Positions 56,812 through 64,000 of a stretch of 64,000 nucleotides of DNA are shown in pieces. This DNA is from WFQV01 sp964611145 (GTDB lineage: Bacteria > Bacteroidota > Ignavibacteria > Ignavibacteriales > Melioribacteraceae). Each line of letters begins with the position of its first letter. Within the stretch, counting starts at the first letter, position 1. The position numbers and the translations under genes are program-made. Location of the stretch: positions 1 through 64,000 of the forward strand of contig CAZSYM010000004.1 in NCBI GenBank assembly GCA_964611145.1, given 5' to 3'. Below the pieces are notes generated by a model. The model did no database searches, was not told the origin of the DNA, and was given only the letters and a program-made list of their open reading frames with translations.

Positions 56812-57541
56812 TTTTCTTTTTTCGTTGTTTTATTACTTCGTAAAGCAATACACCGGCGGAGACGGAAACATTTAGGGATTGCACTTTCCCGAACATAGGT
56901 ATTTTAACGAGGAAATCGCAGCGGCTCAATACGGACGGGCGTATTCCTTTCCCTTCGTTACCAAGCACAATAACCACGGGCATTCTGTAGTCGAGCTCGG
57001 TAAAATCTTTTTCCGCTTCTAAAGATGTTCCTACAATCCAAAAATTTTCTTTTTTGAGTGCGTCCAATGTTTTTGCGAGATTATCCACTCGGCATATTTT
57101 TAAACGGTTCAATGCACCTGTAGATGCTTTTTCCACCGTTTCCGAAAAGGGGGCGGTATTTCTGAGGGGAACAATTATGGCGTCGACTGCTGTGGCTTCT
57201 GCCGTTCGTAAAATTGCACCGAGATTGTGCGGATCCTGAACGGAGTCCAAAGCGAGAATGAGTGGTTCGTTTTTATTCTTTATTTCGCGGAGAATTTCCT
57301 CGAGCGAATAAAATTTTAAATTGCTTGCAAATCCTATTACGCCTTGTGCGTTTTGAGTATTTTCATATTCCTTGAATTTTGCCGCCGAGACGCGACTTAT
57401 CTTTACTCCACGCTTCTTTGCCGCTATTATTATTTGCTCGATTATTTTGCCCTTTTGATTATAGGCTATTATTACTCTTTCGATGTTCGAGTCGGAATTC
57501 AAGGCTTCCAACAAAGGCTTTCGCCCGATTATTTTTTGCAT
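56804..57541 (-). CDS. rlmB: 23S rRNA 2'-O-methyltransferase RlmB (SpoU family)
   Basis: A 245-residue SPOUT methyltransferase. A short N-terminal substrate-binding domain (starting MQKIIGRKPLLEAL) is followed by the trefoil-knot domain with motif 1 DSVQDPHNLGAILRTAEA, motif 2 VIVLGNEGKGIRP and motif 3 IPMFGKVQSLNVSVSAGVLLYE. It methylates 23S G2251 in the P-loop in E. coli. A TrmH-type tRNA methyltransferase is a less likely reading. It is first of the overlapping six-gene operon. Confidence 0.9.
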   Translation of the reverse strand: MQKIIGRKPLLEALNSDSNIERVIIAYNQKGKIIEQIIIAAKKRGVKISRVSAAKFKEYENTQNAQGVIGFASNLKFYSLEEILREIKNKNEPLILALDSVQDPHNLGAILRTAEATAVDAIIVPLRNTAPFSETVEKASTGALNRLKICRVDNLAKTLDALKKENFWIVGTSLEAEKDFTELDYRMPVVIVLGNEGKGIRPSVLSRCDFLVKIPMFGKVQSLNVSVSAGVLLYEVIKQRKKKNE

Positions 57542-57658
57542 TACGAAACTCGCAAAGGTTGTGTTTGATTTGTCGAAAATAATAAAAGAGAAAGTGATTC
57601 ACAAAAAGTATTTGCGAAGGAGCTAAAAAACGGCTGTTATCCTCTTGGTTTTTATGAA

Positions 57659-57683
57659 ATCGGGAGCAAAGATTGCTCCCGAT
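57659..57683 (-). terminator. Terminator after the thioredoxin-like gene
   Basis: ATCGGGAGCAA (57659-57669) pairs perfectly with TTGCTCCCGAT (57673-57683) over a 3-base loop. It lies 12 nt after the thioredoxin-like stop on the minus strand and is followed there by TTCATAAAAA, a weak tract. The 117 nt between it and rlmB probably hold the rlmB promoter. Confidence 0.65.
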
Positions 57684-57695
57684 GGTAATTAAAAA

Positions 57696-58310
57696 TTATT
57701 GGTTCAAGGCGTTCACGACAACCGCTTCCAAAGTTGTTTTGGGAACAAGTCCCACAAAATTGGAAATAATTTTTCCGTTGCGGTCGATTACAAATGTGGT
57801 TGGAATTGAACGTATCCCTCCGTAAAGGCGGGTAATTTCAATGTCTCCGAAAACGATAGGATAATTTATTCCGTATTCTTTCATAAAAGGAATAACTCTG
57901 CCTTGTGTGCCGCGTGTAATGGCATCCAAAGAAACGCCGATTACTTCCAGTCCTTTGTCTTTGTATTTTGCTTTGAGGGAAATTAAATCGGGTATGCCTC
58001 TTCTACACGGCGGGCACCATGTTGCCCAGAAATCGAGGATTACCACTTTCCCGCGAAAATCGGAAAGCTTGAGCCTTTTGCCGTCGGGAGTAGGAAGGGC
58101 GAAATTCGGTGCCGTCGGGTGAACCGTTGCCGTGGGTTTAGCGTAGTTCGGAGGTAAAGGACCTTCTTCCGGTTCATTGCCGGAATTGTTAACCACGAAA
58201 AGTACAAGTAGCACCGCAATGAAAATTCCCGTGTAAATCCAACTGCGTTGCTTTTTTGTCAAACCTTTTTTCTCTTCCCGGACTTCGGTTTTATTTTGTT
58301 TTTTACTCAT
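57696..58310 (-). CDS. Membrane-anchored thioredoxin-like protein (TlpA/ResA type)
   Basis: A 204-residue thiol-disulfide oxidoreductase facing the periplasm. It has a cytosolic Lys-rich N-terminus, one transmembrane helix (about residues 24-41) and a Pro-rich linker. The AhpC/Redoxin-type domain has the active site WCPPC (residues 98-102) and the cis-proline segment SIPTTFVIDRNG. Such proteins keep cytochrome c or other periplasmic cysteines reduced. It is grouped with two small cysteine-bearing genes upstream. Confidence 0.92.
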   Translation of the reverse strand: MSKKQNKTEVREEKKGLTKKQRSWIYTGIFIAVLLVLFVVNNSGNEPEEGPLPPNYAKPTATVHPTAPNFALPTPDGKRLKLSDFRGKVVILDFWATWCPPCRRGIPDLISLKAKYKDKGLEVIGVSLDAITRGTQGRVIPFMKEYGINYPIVFGDIEITRLYGGIRSIPTTFVIDRNGKIISNFVGLVPKTTLEAVVVNALNQ

Positions 58311-58325
58311 TATTTCTCCTTTCTT

Positions 58326-58547
58326 TTATGTTTCTGCGTACATTTTATTTAAATCTTCCACGAAGCCTTTGATGTCTTCGTCGTTAAAACCTTTTTCCTT
58401 TGCGGCGCTTTCGAGTGTGCCCCAGATGGGTTCTCCGCATCGGAGACAACGAATACCTTTTTCCATTAAATAAGTAACTGCATCGGGTAAGATGTCCACG
58501 AGGTCCTCGATCTCGATATCCTTCGTAATAGGTGCTTCTTCACTCAT
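58326..58547 (-). CDS. DUF1858-domain protein
   Basis: A 73-residue cytosolic protein, starting MSEEAPITKDIEIEDLVDILPDAV and with RCLRCGEPIWGTLESAAKEKG, the DUF1858 signature with a CxxC pair. The start at 58547 follows AAGGAGAAGAAAG. The function of the family is unknown, though it is often found with Fe-S, nitrate-reduction or redox genes. It overlaps the upstream small membrane protein by 8 nt (ATGAGTGA) and precedes the thioredoxin-like gene. Confidence 0.88.
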   Translation of the reverse strand: MSEEAPITKDIEIEDLVDILPDAVTYLMEKGIRCLRCGEPIWGTLESAAKEKGFNDEDIKGFVEDLNKMYAET

Positions 58548-58749
58548 CTTTCTTCTCCTTCTTTTTGTTCGGCAATGCAATCAACAATCCCAACAATACG
58601 CCGTAAAGAGTTGAGAAATAAGGGTTGCTCGTGATTGCACATTTCCCGGAAACACATCCTATAAAATAATAATACAAATAACCTATCATTCCTCCGCCAA
58701 GGAGGGGAAGAATTCTTTTAAGGAAAAAATTCAAACTTATTCCTTTCAT
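58540..58749 (-). CDS. DUF6132-family small membrane protein
   Basis: A 69-residue protein with two hydrophobic segments around a conserved loop. The family pattern LGGGMIGYLYYYFIGCVSGKCAITSNPY carries two cysteines, followed by STLYGVLLGLLIALP. The start at 58749 is likely; a start three codons earlier is possible. DUF6132 proteins are common in Bacteroidota and often lie beside thioredoxin or rhodanese genes. It is translationally coupled to the DUF1858 gene. Confidence 0.82.
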   Translation of the reverse strand: MKGISLNFFLKRILPLLGGGMIGYLYYYFIGCVSGKCAITSNPYFSTLYGVLLGLLIALPNKKKEKKDE

Positions 58750-58859
58750 AAGTTGCAAAAATAAGTCAAAGTTTTTAAAGATATTTGCGGTTTCTAAAAG
58801 GTTGTTAGATGTTCCCTCATTGAAAAAGTTTCATGGGGAAATGGTGCTTTTTCGTATTT

Positions 58860-58871
58860 ATACGGCCGTAT
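58860..58871. other. 12-bp perfect palindrome (possible operator)
   Basis: ATACGGCCGTAT at 58860-58871 is a perfect inverted repeat in AT-rich sequence. It lies 12 nt beyond the kdsC stop and about 110 nt upstream of the DUF6132 start (minus strand). It has no loop, so it suits a dimeric regulator site better than a terminator. No regulator can be named. Confidence 0.3.
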
Positions 58872-58883
58872 GAAAAAACAATT

Positions 58884-59378
58884 TTATGAAACAGATAAAA
58901 TCATTTCGGTTATCTCGCGCAGCACTCCCTCGCCACCCTTAGCTTTACAGATATAATCGACTTTCTCTTGTACTTTTGCCACGGCGTCGGCGGGACATGC
59001 GGAGAACCCCACTTCCGAAATTACTTTCAGATCGTTGACGTCGTCGCCGATAAACGCCGCTTCCGCCATGTCGATTCCGAGAGAGTTGCAAATTTCTTTA
59101 ACTTTTTCTTCTTTGTTCCATTCTCCTATGTAGCAATGTTCTATGTTTAGTCGCCGTGCGCGGGATATTATCATTTCCGAGATGTCGGTAGTAACCACTG
59201 CAGTTTCAATACCGACTTCTCGCAACAGTCGTACAGCCATTCCGTCTTTGACGTTAAATTTTTTCATTGCCAAACCACTGTCGGAATAATATAATCCTCC
59301 GTCGGTTAATACGCCGTCCACATCGCAAACGACCAATTTGATTTTTTTTAATTTGGTTTTCAAATTTTCTCCGTGCAT
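58884..59378 (-). CDS. kdsC: 3-deoxy-D-manno-octulosonate 8-phosphate phosphatase (KdsC type)
   Basis: A 164-residue cap-less HAD phosphatase. Motif I is CDVDGVLTDGGLYY with the nucleophile aspartate, motif II is VVTTD, and motif IV is FIGDDVNDL. FNVKDGMAVRLL is diagnostic for the KdsC/YrbI group. It makes KDO for lipopolysaccharide, consistent with a Gram-negative envelope. The HAD domain of an acylneuraminate pathway enzyme is a less likely alternative. Confidence 0.9.
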   Translation of the reverse strand: MHGENLKTKLKKIKLVVCDVDGVLTDGGLYYSDSGLAMKKFNVKDGMAVRLLREVGIETAVVTTDISEMIISRARRLNIEHCYIGEWNKEEKVKEICNSLGIDMAEAAFIGDDVNDLKVISEVGFSACPADAVAKVQEKVDYICKAKGGEGVLREITEMILSVS

Positions 59379-59730
59379 TTTTCAATTTTTAGTTTTTACG
59401 AGACTAATTTTCTTGGTTTCGGTGAAGATAAAAAAAAGAGTTTTAAAAAAAAAATTTTAGGAAACATAATTTTAAGCAAAATTAAACGTAACATTTTTTA
59501 TATTTGGGCATTGCGATTGTGACGTTGAGCACAAAACATATGATTAAGAAAAAAAATAACGCTCTGGCATATCGTATCATTTACAACCTACCCCGCATCA
59601 GTAGGAATTATTTCTGTGTGTCTTTTCAAAACATGATACAAACCACTTATACCAAAATTTTCATATTTGCAAATTCTTCTTTTTATAAAACACAAATCAA
59701 TTATTCTCTAACAAATCAAAGGGATGTTCT
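59379..59730 (+). promoter_or_regulatory. 352-nt AT-rich leader of the large TonB-dependent receptor
   Basis: No credible gene lies here. The stretch has A and T runs and TATATTTG at 59499-59506, which matches the Bacteroidota -7 element; the upstream -33 element is not evident. If used, it gives a 5' leader of about 220 nt. The receptor start has only AAAGGGATGTTCT as ribosome-binding site. A short open frame at 59504-59752 runs into the receptor and looks like chance. Confidence 0.4.
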
Positions 59731-62436
59731 ATGTCTAAGCTGTACAAACTAACAGTCTTGCTAAGCGTTTTGCTTTTTGCAACAACGCTTTACGCCCAAA
59801 AGATGTACAAAATCACGGGTGTAGTGAAGAGCGCCGAGACGGGTGAAAAACTTATTGGTGCCAATGTATTTTTGAAAGGAACCACCCTTGGCGCGGCAAC
59901 AAATACGGATGGTCGGTACACCATCGAAGCTCCGAAAGGCAAATACACCGTTGTTTGCAGTTTCGTAGGCTTCGAGAAAAAAGAAGTTGATATCGACCTT
60001 ACGAACAACATGGAACTCAATTTTACTCTTAAGGAATATGAGTTCCAGCTAAATGTAACCGTTATAGCAGATCGTGCTAAGGAGCGTGAGACGCCGGTTG
60101 CATTTACAAACGTGGACAAAAAAGATGTCGAGTTCAAACTTGGTTCACGTGATGTTCCGATGGTTTTGAACACAACTCCTAGCGTTTATGCAACCCAGCA
60201 GGGTGGTGGCGCAGGTGATGCCCGCATTAACGTGCGTGGTTTTAATCAAAGAAACGTTGCTATTATGATTAACGGTGTGCCGGTAAACGATATGGAAAAC
60301 GGTTGGGTTTACTGGTCGAACTGGGATGGTTTGGGAGATGCTTCCAATTCTATCCAGGTTCAGAGAGGTCTTAGTGCCGTTAACCTGGCAACTCCTTCCG
60401 TTGGTGGTACCATGAACATAATTACCGATCCGAGTGCCTTGAAAGCAGGTTTCAAATTTAAACAGGAAATCGGAAGCGGTAATTTCAATAAGAAAACCTT
60501 GTTCGTTAACACCGGTTTGATCGATAACAAATTTGCTCTGAGTTTCGGTGGCGTTCGTAAGACCGGCGAGGGGCTCATCGACAGAACTTGGACGGATGCA
60601 TGGGCTTATTATTTAGGTGCAAGCTATAACATCAACGACAAAAACAGAATTGAATTCTACGCTATTGGCGCACCTCAAAGACACGGACAAAATCTTTACA
60701 GACAAAATGCCGCGGCTTATGACCATGACTATGCAAAAGATGTTCTCGGTTATAGCCAAGAAGCTTTAGACCATTTCCCCGAAAGAGGAAGACTTTACAA
60801 TGAAAACTGGAACTCTGTAAGCTCTTCCTACAACGGAAAACAATTTTGGAATGGAACTACACATTTAAGACATAGCGCTACTTTCATCAATGAAAGAGAA
60901 AACTATTATCACAAACCGTTGGTTAACTTGAACTGGTATTCTCAATTCAATAAGAAGATGAGCCTTTACACCACACTTTATTACTCCGGTGGTGTCGGTG
61001 GCGGTTCGGGTACCTATGGACATTTGGCTTGGGATTATTCCGGTCCTTCCCGTGTTGCAGATTGGGATGCAACAATTGCTGCAAACCAAGCTAATATCGA
61101 CACTGTTGACGGCAAAGCCGTAAAGGTTTCCAAAGGTATCTTGAGAAATAGTGTTAACCAACAGTGGACAATCGGCGCTATTTCCAAATTGTATTACAAA
61201 GTTACTAATCATCTCAAAACTTCCTTTGGAATTGACTGGCGTACTGCGGAAATCGAGCACTTCCGCGAGGTTCGTGACCTTTTAGGTGGTGATTACTATT
61301 ATTATAGCGGAAATGCATTCGATAGCCCCGCAAATTACTATAAGAAACTCGGCGATAAGATTGCTTATCACTTCACCAATACTGTTGATTGGATTGGTGG
61401 TTATGCTCAAGCCGAATATACGAAAGACCTCTTTACTTTCTATGGAATGGCTGGATATTCCATGGTTAAATATACTTATACCAACCATTTCAAGAAAGAC
61501 AAGAACGGTGGCGAGCTTAAGGCAACTCCGGATGCCAATACTGGTTTCCAGGTTAAAGGTGGCGCGAGCTATCGTATGACCACAAACTTCGACGTTTATG
61601 CAAACGCAGGTTATGTGGCACAAGTGCCGATTTTCGACCAGGTAATTGACGATAGAAATGCGACTGTCGAAAAGAATCCGAAGAATCAAGAGTTCATTTC
61701 CTTCGAGACTGGTATCAATTGGAGCCTCTTGAAAGGTAAATTGAACATCAAGGGTAACTTCTATTATACACAGTGGAATAACAGAGCTAAATCCGTTCAA
61801 AGTTATGACAGAACTCTTAACACGGATTATCTAGTTTTCTTGAAGAACATGAATCAGCTTCATACCGGTCTCGAGCTTTCGACAGCTTTCCAACCTTGCC
61901 AGAAGTTCAGACTGGACGGAGCTTTCTCTTATGGCTATTGGAAGACCACTTCCAACGCCGATGCTGATTTCAAATATTATGAGCATCCGGAAGCAAACAA
62001 AACCGAAACTCTTTATGTAAAAGACCTTTATATCGGTGATGCTCCCCAAACTCAATTGGCATTAGCTGCTACGTTCTTCCCAATACATGGACTTTCTGCT
62101 CAGATCGTCATGAAATATTATGACAGATTTTATGCAGATTGGAATCCTATGACCAGAACAGATCCGAACGATACCGAACAAAGCTGGCAAGCTCCTTCTT
62201 ACAACGTTTGGGATGTTCACTTCAATTATCACTTGCCGGTTAAAGTGGACGGATTGGATGTTTCCGTCTTTGGACATGTGTTCAACGTATTTGACGCTAT
62301 TTATGTCCAAGACGCTGTTGATAACAGTAAGTACAATGCTTACAAAGGAAACGGCAAAAATCACTCCGCAGACGACGCAGAGGTATTCCTCGGCGTTCCC
62401 AGAACGTTCAACATCGGTGTACAGATTGCTTACTAA
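59731..62436 (+). CDS. TonB-dependent receptor with carboxypeptidase-regulatory-like domain
   Basis: A 901-residue outer-membrane receptor. It has a 22-residue signal peptide ending YAQ and a CarboxypepD_reg-like domain (TGVVKSAETGEKLIGANVF, about residues 29-105). The plug contains INVRGFNQRNVAIMINGVPVNDMENG, an unusually complete receptor motif. A Tyr/Asn-rich beta-barrel ends VPRTFNIGVQIAY. It has its own terminator and no SusD partner, so it is likely a stand-alone receptor. The substrate is unknown. Confidence 0.93.
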   Translation: MSKLYKLTVLLSVLLFATTLYAQKMYKITGVVKSAETGEKLIGANVFLKGTTLGAATNTDGRYTIEAPKGKYTVVCSFVGFEKKEVDIDLTNNMELNFTLKEYEFQLNVTVIADRAKERETPVAFTNVDKKDVEFKLGSRDVPMVLNTTPSVYATQQGGGAGDARINVRGFNQRNVAIMINGVPVNDMENGWVYWSNWDGLGDASNSIQVQRGLSAVNLATPSVGGTMNIITDPSALKAGFKFKQEIGSGNFNKKTLFVNTGLIDNKFALSFGGVRKTGEGLIDRTWTDAWAYYLGASYNINDKNRIEFYAIGAPQRHGQNLYRQNAAAYDHDYAKDVLGYSQEALDHFPERGRLYNENWNSVSSSYNGKQFWNGTTHLRHSATFINERENYYHKPLVNLNWYSQFNKKMSLYTTLYYSGGVGGGSGTYGHLAWDYSGPSRVADWDATIAANQANIDTVDGKAVKVSKGILRNSVNQQWTIGAISKLYYKVTNHLKTSFGIDWRTAEIEHFREVRDLLGGDYYYYSGNAFDSPANYYKKLGDKIAYHFTNTVDWIGGYAQAEYTKDLFTFYGMAGYSMVKYTYTNHFKKDKNGGELKATPDANTGFQVKGGASYRMTTNFDVYANAGYVAQVPIFDQVIDDRNATVEKNPKNQEFISFETGINWSLLKGKLNIKGNFYYTQWNNRAKSVQSYDRTLNTDYLVFLKNMNQLHTGLELSTAFQPCQKFRLDGAFSYGYWKTTSNADADFKYYEHPEANKTETLYVKDLYIGDAPQTQLALAATFFPIHGLSAQIVMKYYDRFYADWNPMTRTDPNDTEQSWQAPSYNVWDVHFNYHLPVKVDGLDVSVFGHVFNVFDAIYVQDAVDNSKYNAYKGNGKNHSADDAEVFLGVPRTFNIGVQIAY

Positions 62437-62462
62437 TGTTTGTTGATTGCCGTTTAGGAATT

Positions 62463-62490
62463 AAAAGTCCGGCTTCGGCCGGACTTTTTA
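62463..62490 (+). terminator. Terminator of the TonB-dependent receptor gene
   Basis: AAAAGTCCGG (62463-62472) pairs with CCGGACTTTT (62479-62488), and C73-G78 closes a stable TTCG tetraloop. T's follow to 62489, then ATTTT. It is a textbook rho-independent terminator 26 nt after the receptor stop. Confidence 0.95.
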
Positions 62491-62598
62491 TTTTAAATTT
62501 TAATCCGCCTTTTGTATGTTTGCTAAGTTCGAAAAGTATTCGAATGTTATAAAATTTTTAGAAGAGCATTTTACTATTAAAAAAATTGAGTGTTTTGA

Positions 62599-63813
62599 AT
62601 GAACATGATTAAAAAAGTTTTTTCGCTGTTTTTCCTAAGCATCACAATTCTGTTTGCTCAATCGAAACCGTATGTCATATTGATTTCCTTTGACGGTTTT
62701 CGTTGGGATTATCCCAATCGTGGACTTACGCCTAATATTGAAATTATGAAGAAAGAAGGGGTAAGCGCTCTTTCTTTTCAGCCGTGCTTTCCTTCCAAGA
62801 CTTTTCCAAATCATCAATCCATAATTACGGGAATGTATATTGATAATCACGGTATAATTTCAAATAGATTTTTCAATCCGTTTACCGGTGAGTCTTATCG
62901 CCTGGGGGACACCATATCTACACGGGAAGCAAAATGGTATTTGGGAGAAGCATTTTGGGAAACCGCCGAACGATGCGGAATTAAAACCGCAAGTTTTTAT
63001 TGGCCCGGCTCGGAAATTAAAACCGATTATAGACATCCCACTTATTTTAAGCATTATAATCAAAGCTTTCCTTACTATGCACGCGTGGATACCGTCGTCA
63101 AATGGTTGAAAATGCCTTATGCCGTTAGACCTCATTTTATCACACTTTATTATAGTCTTACGGATACTTACGGACACCGTTACGGACCGAATTCCAAGGA
63201 AATAAACTATGCAATTTCACGCCTGGATTCCGTATTGGGCTATCTTTTCGACGAAGTGAAAGAAATCGGGATGAAGGATAGTGTGAATTTTATACTTGTT
63301 TCCGACCATGGCATGACCGAAGTGGATTCTTCGCGGGTGATTGATTACGAGGAACTCCTTAAAGGCTTGGATTATCGAACGGAAGCGGGCGGACCTTTCC
63401 TTTTAATCGCTCCTGCAAAAGGGGAAAGGGAGAAAATTTATCGCCGACTGAAGGGAAATGAGAAGCATTACAAGGTTTATTTGAAAGAGAACATGCCTGC
63501 CTATTTCCATTATGGCAAACATCCTTTTATCCCGGAAATAATTATGGTTGCCGATTTGGGTTGGGAAATTTTAAGCAACAAACAGATTCGTCGTTTTAAA
63601 AAGCGTTCCATTAAAGGTGACCATGGCTATGATAATCATCAGACCGATATGCATGGAATTTTCTTTGCCATGGGACCTGCTTTTAGGAAAGGGTACAGAA
63701 CGGGGACAATATTTAACGTGGATGTTTATCCTTTGTTGTGCAAGATTTTCGATATCCCTCCGCGCTCCAATGTTGACGGTAAATTGGAAAGGATTTCTTT
63801 CATTTTGAAATAA
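62599..63813 (+). CDS. Nucleotide pyrophosphatase/phosphodiesterase-family protein (exported)
   Basis: A 404-residue alkaline-phosphatase-superfamily enzyme with a signal peptide (about 20 residues, ending LFAQ). Metal ligand D32 is in SFDGFRWDY and the nucleophile Thr68 is in FPSKTFPNHQSI. Later ligands are in TDTYGHRYGP, VSDHGM and GDHGYDNHQTDMHGIF. This is the ectonucleotide pyrophosphatase (NPP) arrangement; it hydrolyses phosphodiester or pyrophosphate bonds. It is followed 12 nt later by an M16 peptidase. Confidence 0.9.
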   Translation: MNMIKKVFSLFFLSITILFAQSKPYVILISFDGFRWDYPNRGLTPNIEIMKKEGVSALSFQPCFPSKTFPNHQSIITGMYIDNHGIISNRFFNPFTGESYRLGDTISTREAKWYLGEAFWETAERCGIKTASFYWPGSEIKTDYRHPTYFKHYNQSFPYYARVDTVVKWLKMPYAVRPHFITLYYSLTDTYGHRYGPNSKEINYAISRLDSVLGYLFDEVKEIGMKDSVNFILVSDHGMTEVDSSRVIDYEELLKGLDYRTEAGGPFLLIAPAKGEREKIYRRLKGNEKHYKVYLKENMPAYFHYGKHPFIPEIIMVADLGWEILSNKQIRRFKKRSIKGDHGYDNHQTDMHGIFFAMGPAFRKGYRTGTIFNVDVYPLLCKIFDIPPRSNVDGKLERISFILK

Positions 63814-63825
63814 AAAAGAGCATAG

Positions 63826-64000
63826 ATGAGTTATAGTATAGAATTTGATTATCAAAAACGTTATTTGGACAACGGACTGGAAGTAATCCTGGTTAGGAAA
63901 AATGACGTCCCGCTTGTTGCCGTAAACATTTGGTATAAAGTGGGCTCTGCAAACGAAAGCCCCGATAAAACGGGCTTCGCACATCTTTTTGAACATATGA
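63826..64000 (+). CDS. M16-family zinc peptidase, N-terminal part (cut by window end)
   Basis: The first 58 residues of a protein starting MSYSIEFDYQKRYLDNGLEV. It has the M16 opening ILVRKNDVPLVAVNIWYKVGSANESPDKTGFAHLFEHM, and HLFEH is the inverted zinc-binding HxxEH. No signal peptide is seen in this part. The gene continues past the window, and its length and a possible second domain cannot be judged. It is likely co-transcribed with the phosphodiesterase gene. Confidence 0.88.
   Translation, partial: MSYSIEFDYQKRYLDNGLEVILVRKNDVPLVAVNIWYKVGSANESPDKTGFAHLFEHM

Noticed and set aside
59504..59752. An 82-codon open frame in the spacer before the TonB receptor
   Set aside because: It overlaps the receptor start, has no ribosome-binding site, and its AT-driven composition resembles no protein family.

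Overview
The window is a 64-kb piece of a moderately AT-rich bacterial chromosome from the Fibrobacterota-Chlorobiota-Bacteroidota (FCB) group. The gene content fits a lineage near Ignavibacteriota or 'Kryptonia': TonB-dependent receptors with an N-terminal carboxypeptidase-regulatory-like domain, a PorV-family outer-membrane protein, a secreted protein with a type IX secretion (T9SS)-like C-terminus, a GSCFA protein, dipeptidyl peptidase IV and DUF6132. Many genes carry clear Shine-Dalgarno (SD) sequences, which argues against classical Bacteroidia. This placement is inferred from content; no rRNA is present to confirm it.

Positions 1-31017 hold a nearly unbroken informational supercluster on the + strand: tRNA-Thr, rpmG, tRNA-Trp, secE, nusG, rplKAJL, rpoBC, rpsLG-fusA-tuf, the complete S10 and spc sets, secY, map, infA, rpmJ, rpsMKD, rpoA and rplQ. 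A hairpin lies between rplL and rpoB. A consensus sigma70-type promoter precedes rpsL. A terminator-like hairpin lies between tuf and rpsJ. A strong terminator closes the cluster after rplQ. Oddities are a tRNA-Gln inserted between rplR and rpsE, the absence of adk between secY and map, a lysine-rich head on L5, a long acidic tail on L17, and two visibly different classes of translation start.

Positions 31041-38752 hold the GTPase EngB/YsxC, a GSCFA protein, an orphan hybrid-free histidine kinase with about six PAS domains, a periplasmic dipeptidyl peptidase IV and endonuclease III.

Positions 38777-49966 are an envelope region. A minus-strand operon encodes a SusC-like TonB-dependent receptor, a 1185-residue secreted modular protein with a T9SS-like C-terminus, and a PorV/PorQ-family barrel. 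This is the best candidate for a dedicated surface system. A phosphohexomutase (GlmM-like) and a smaller receptor-like barrel follow.

Positions 50164-59378 hold an HU protein, a PH-like membrane protein, an ECF sigma factor/membrane protein/YbjQ operon, and a six-gene overlapping minus-strand operon (rlmB, anmK, SDR, rlmN, hydrolase, EVE) that combines two 23S rRNA methyltransferases with a modified-base-reader fold. Next comes a thioredoxin-like/DUF1858/DUF6132 group and kdsC. Positions 59731-64000 hold a large TonB-dependent receptor, a nucleotide pyrophosphatase-like enzyme and the start of an M16 peptidase cut by the window edge.
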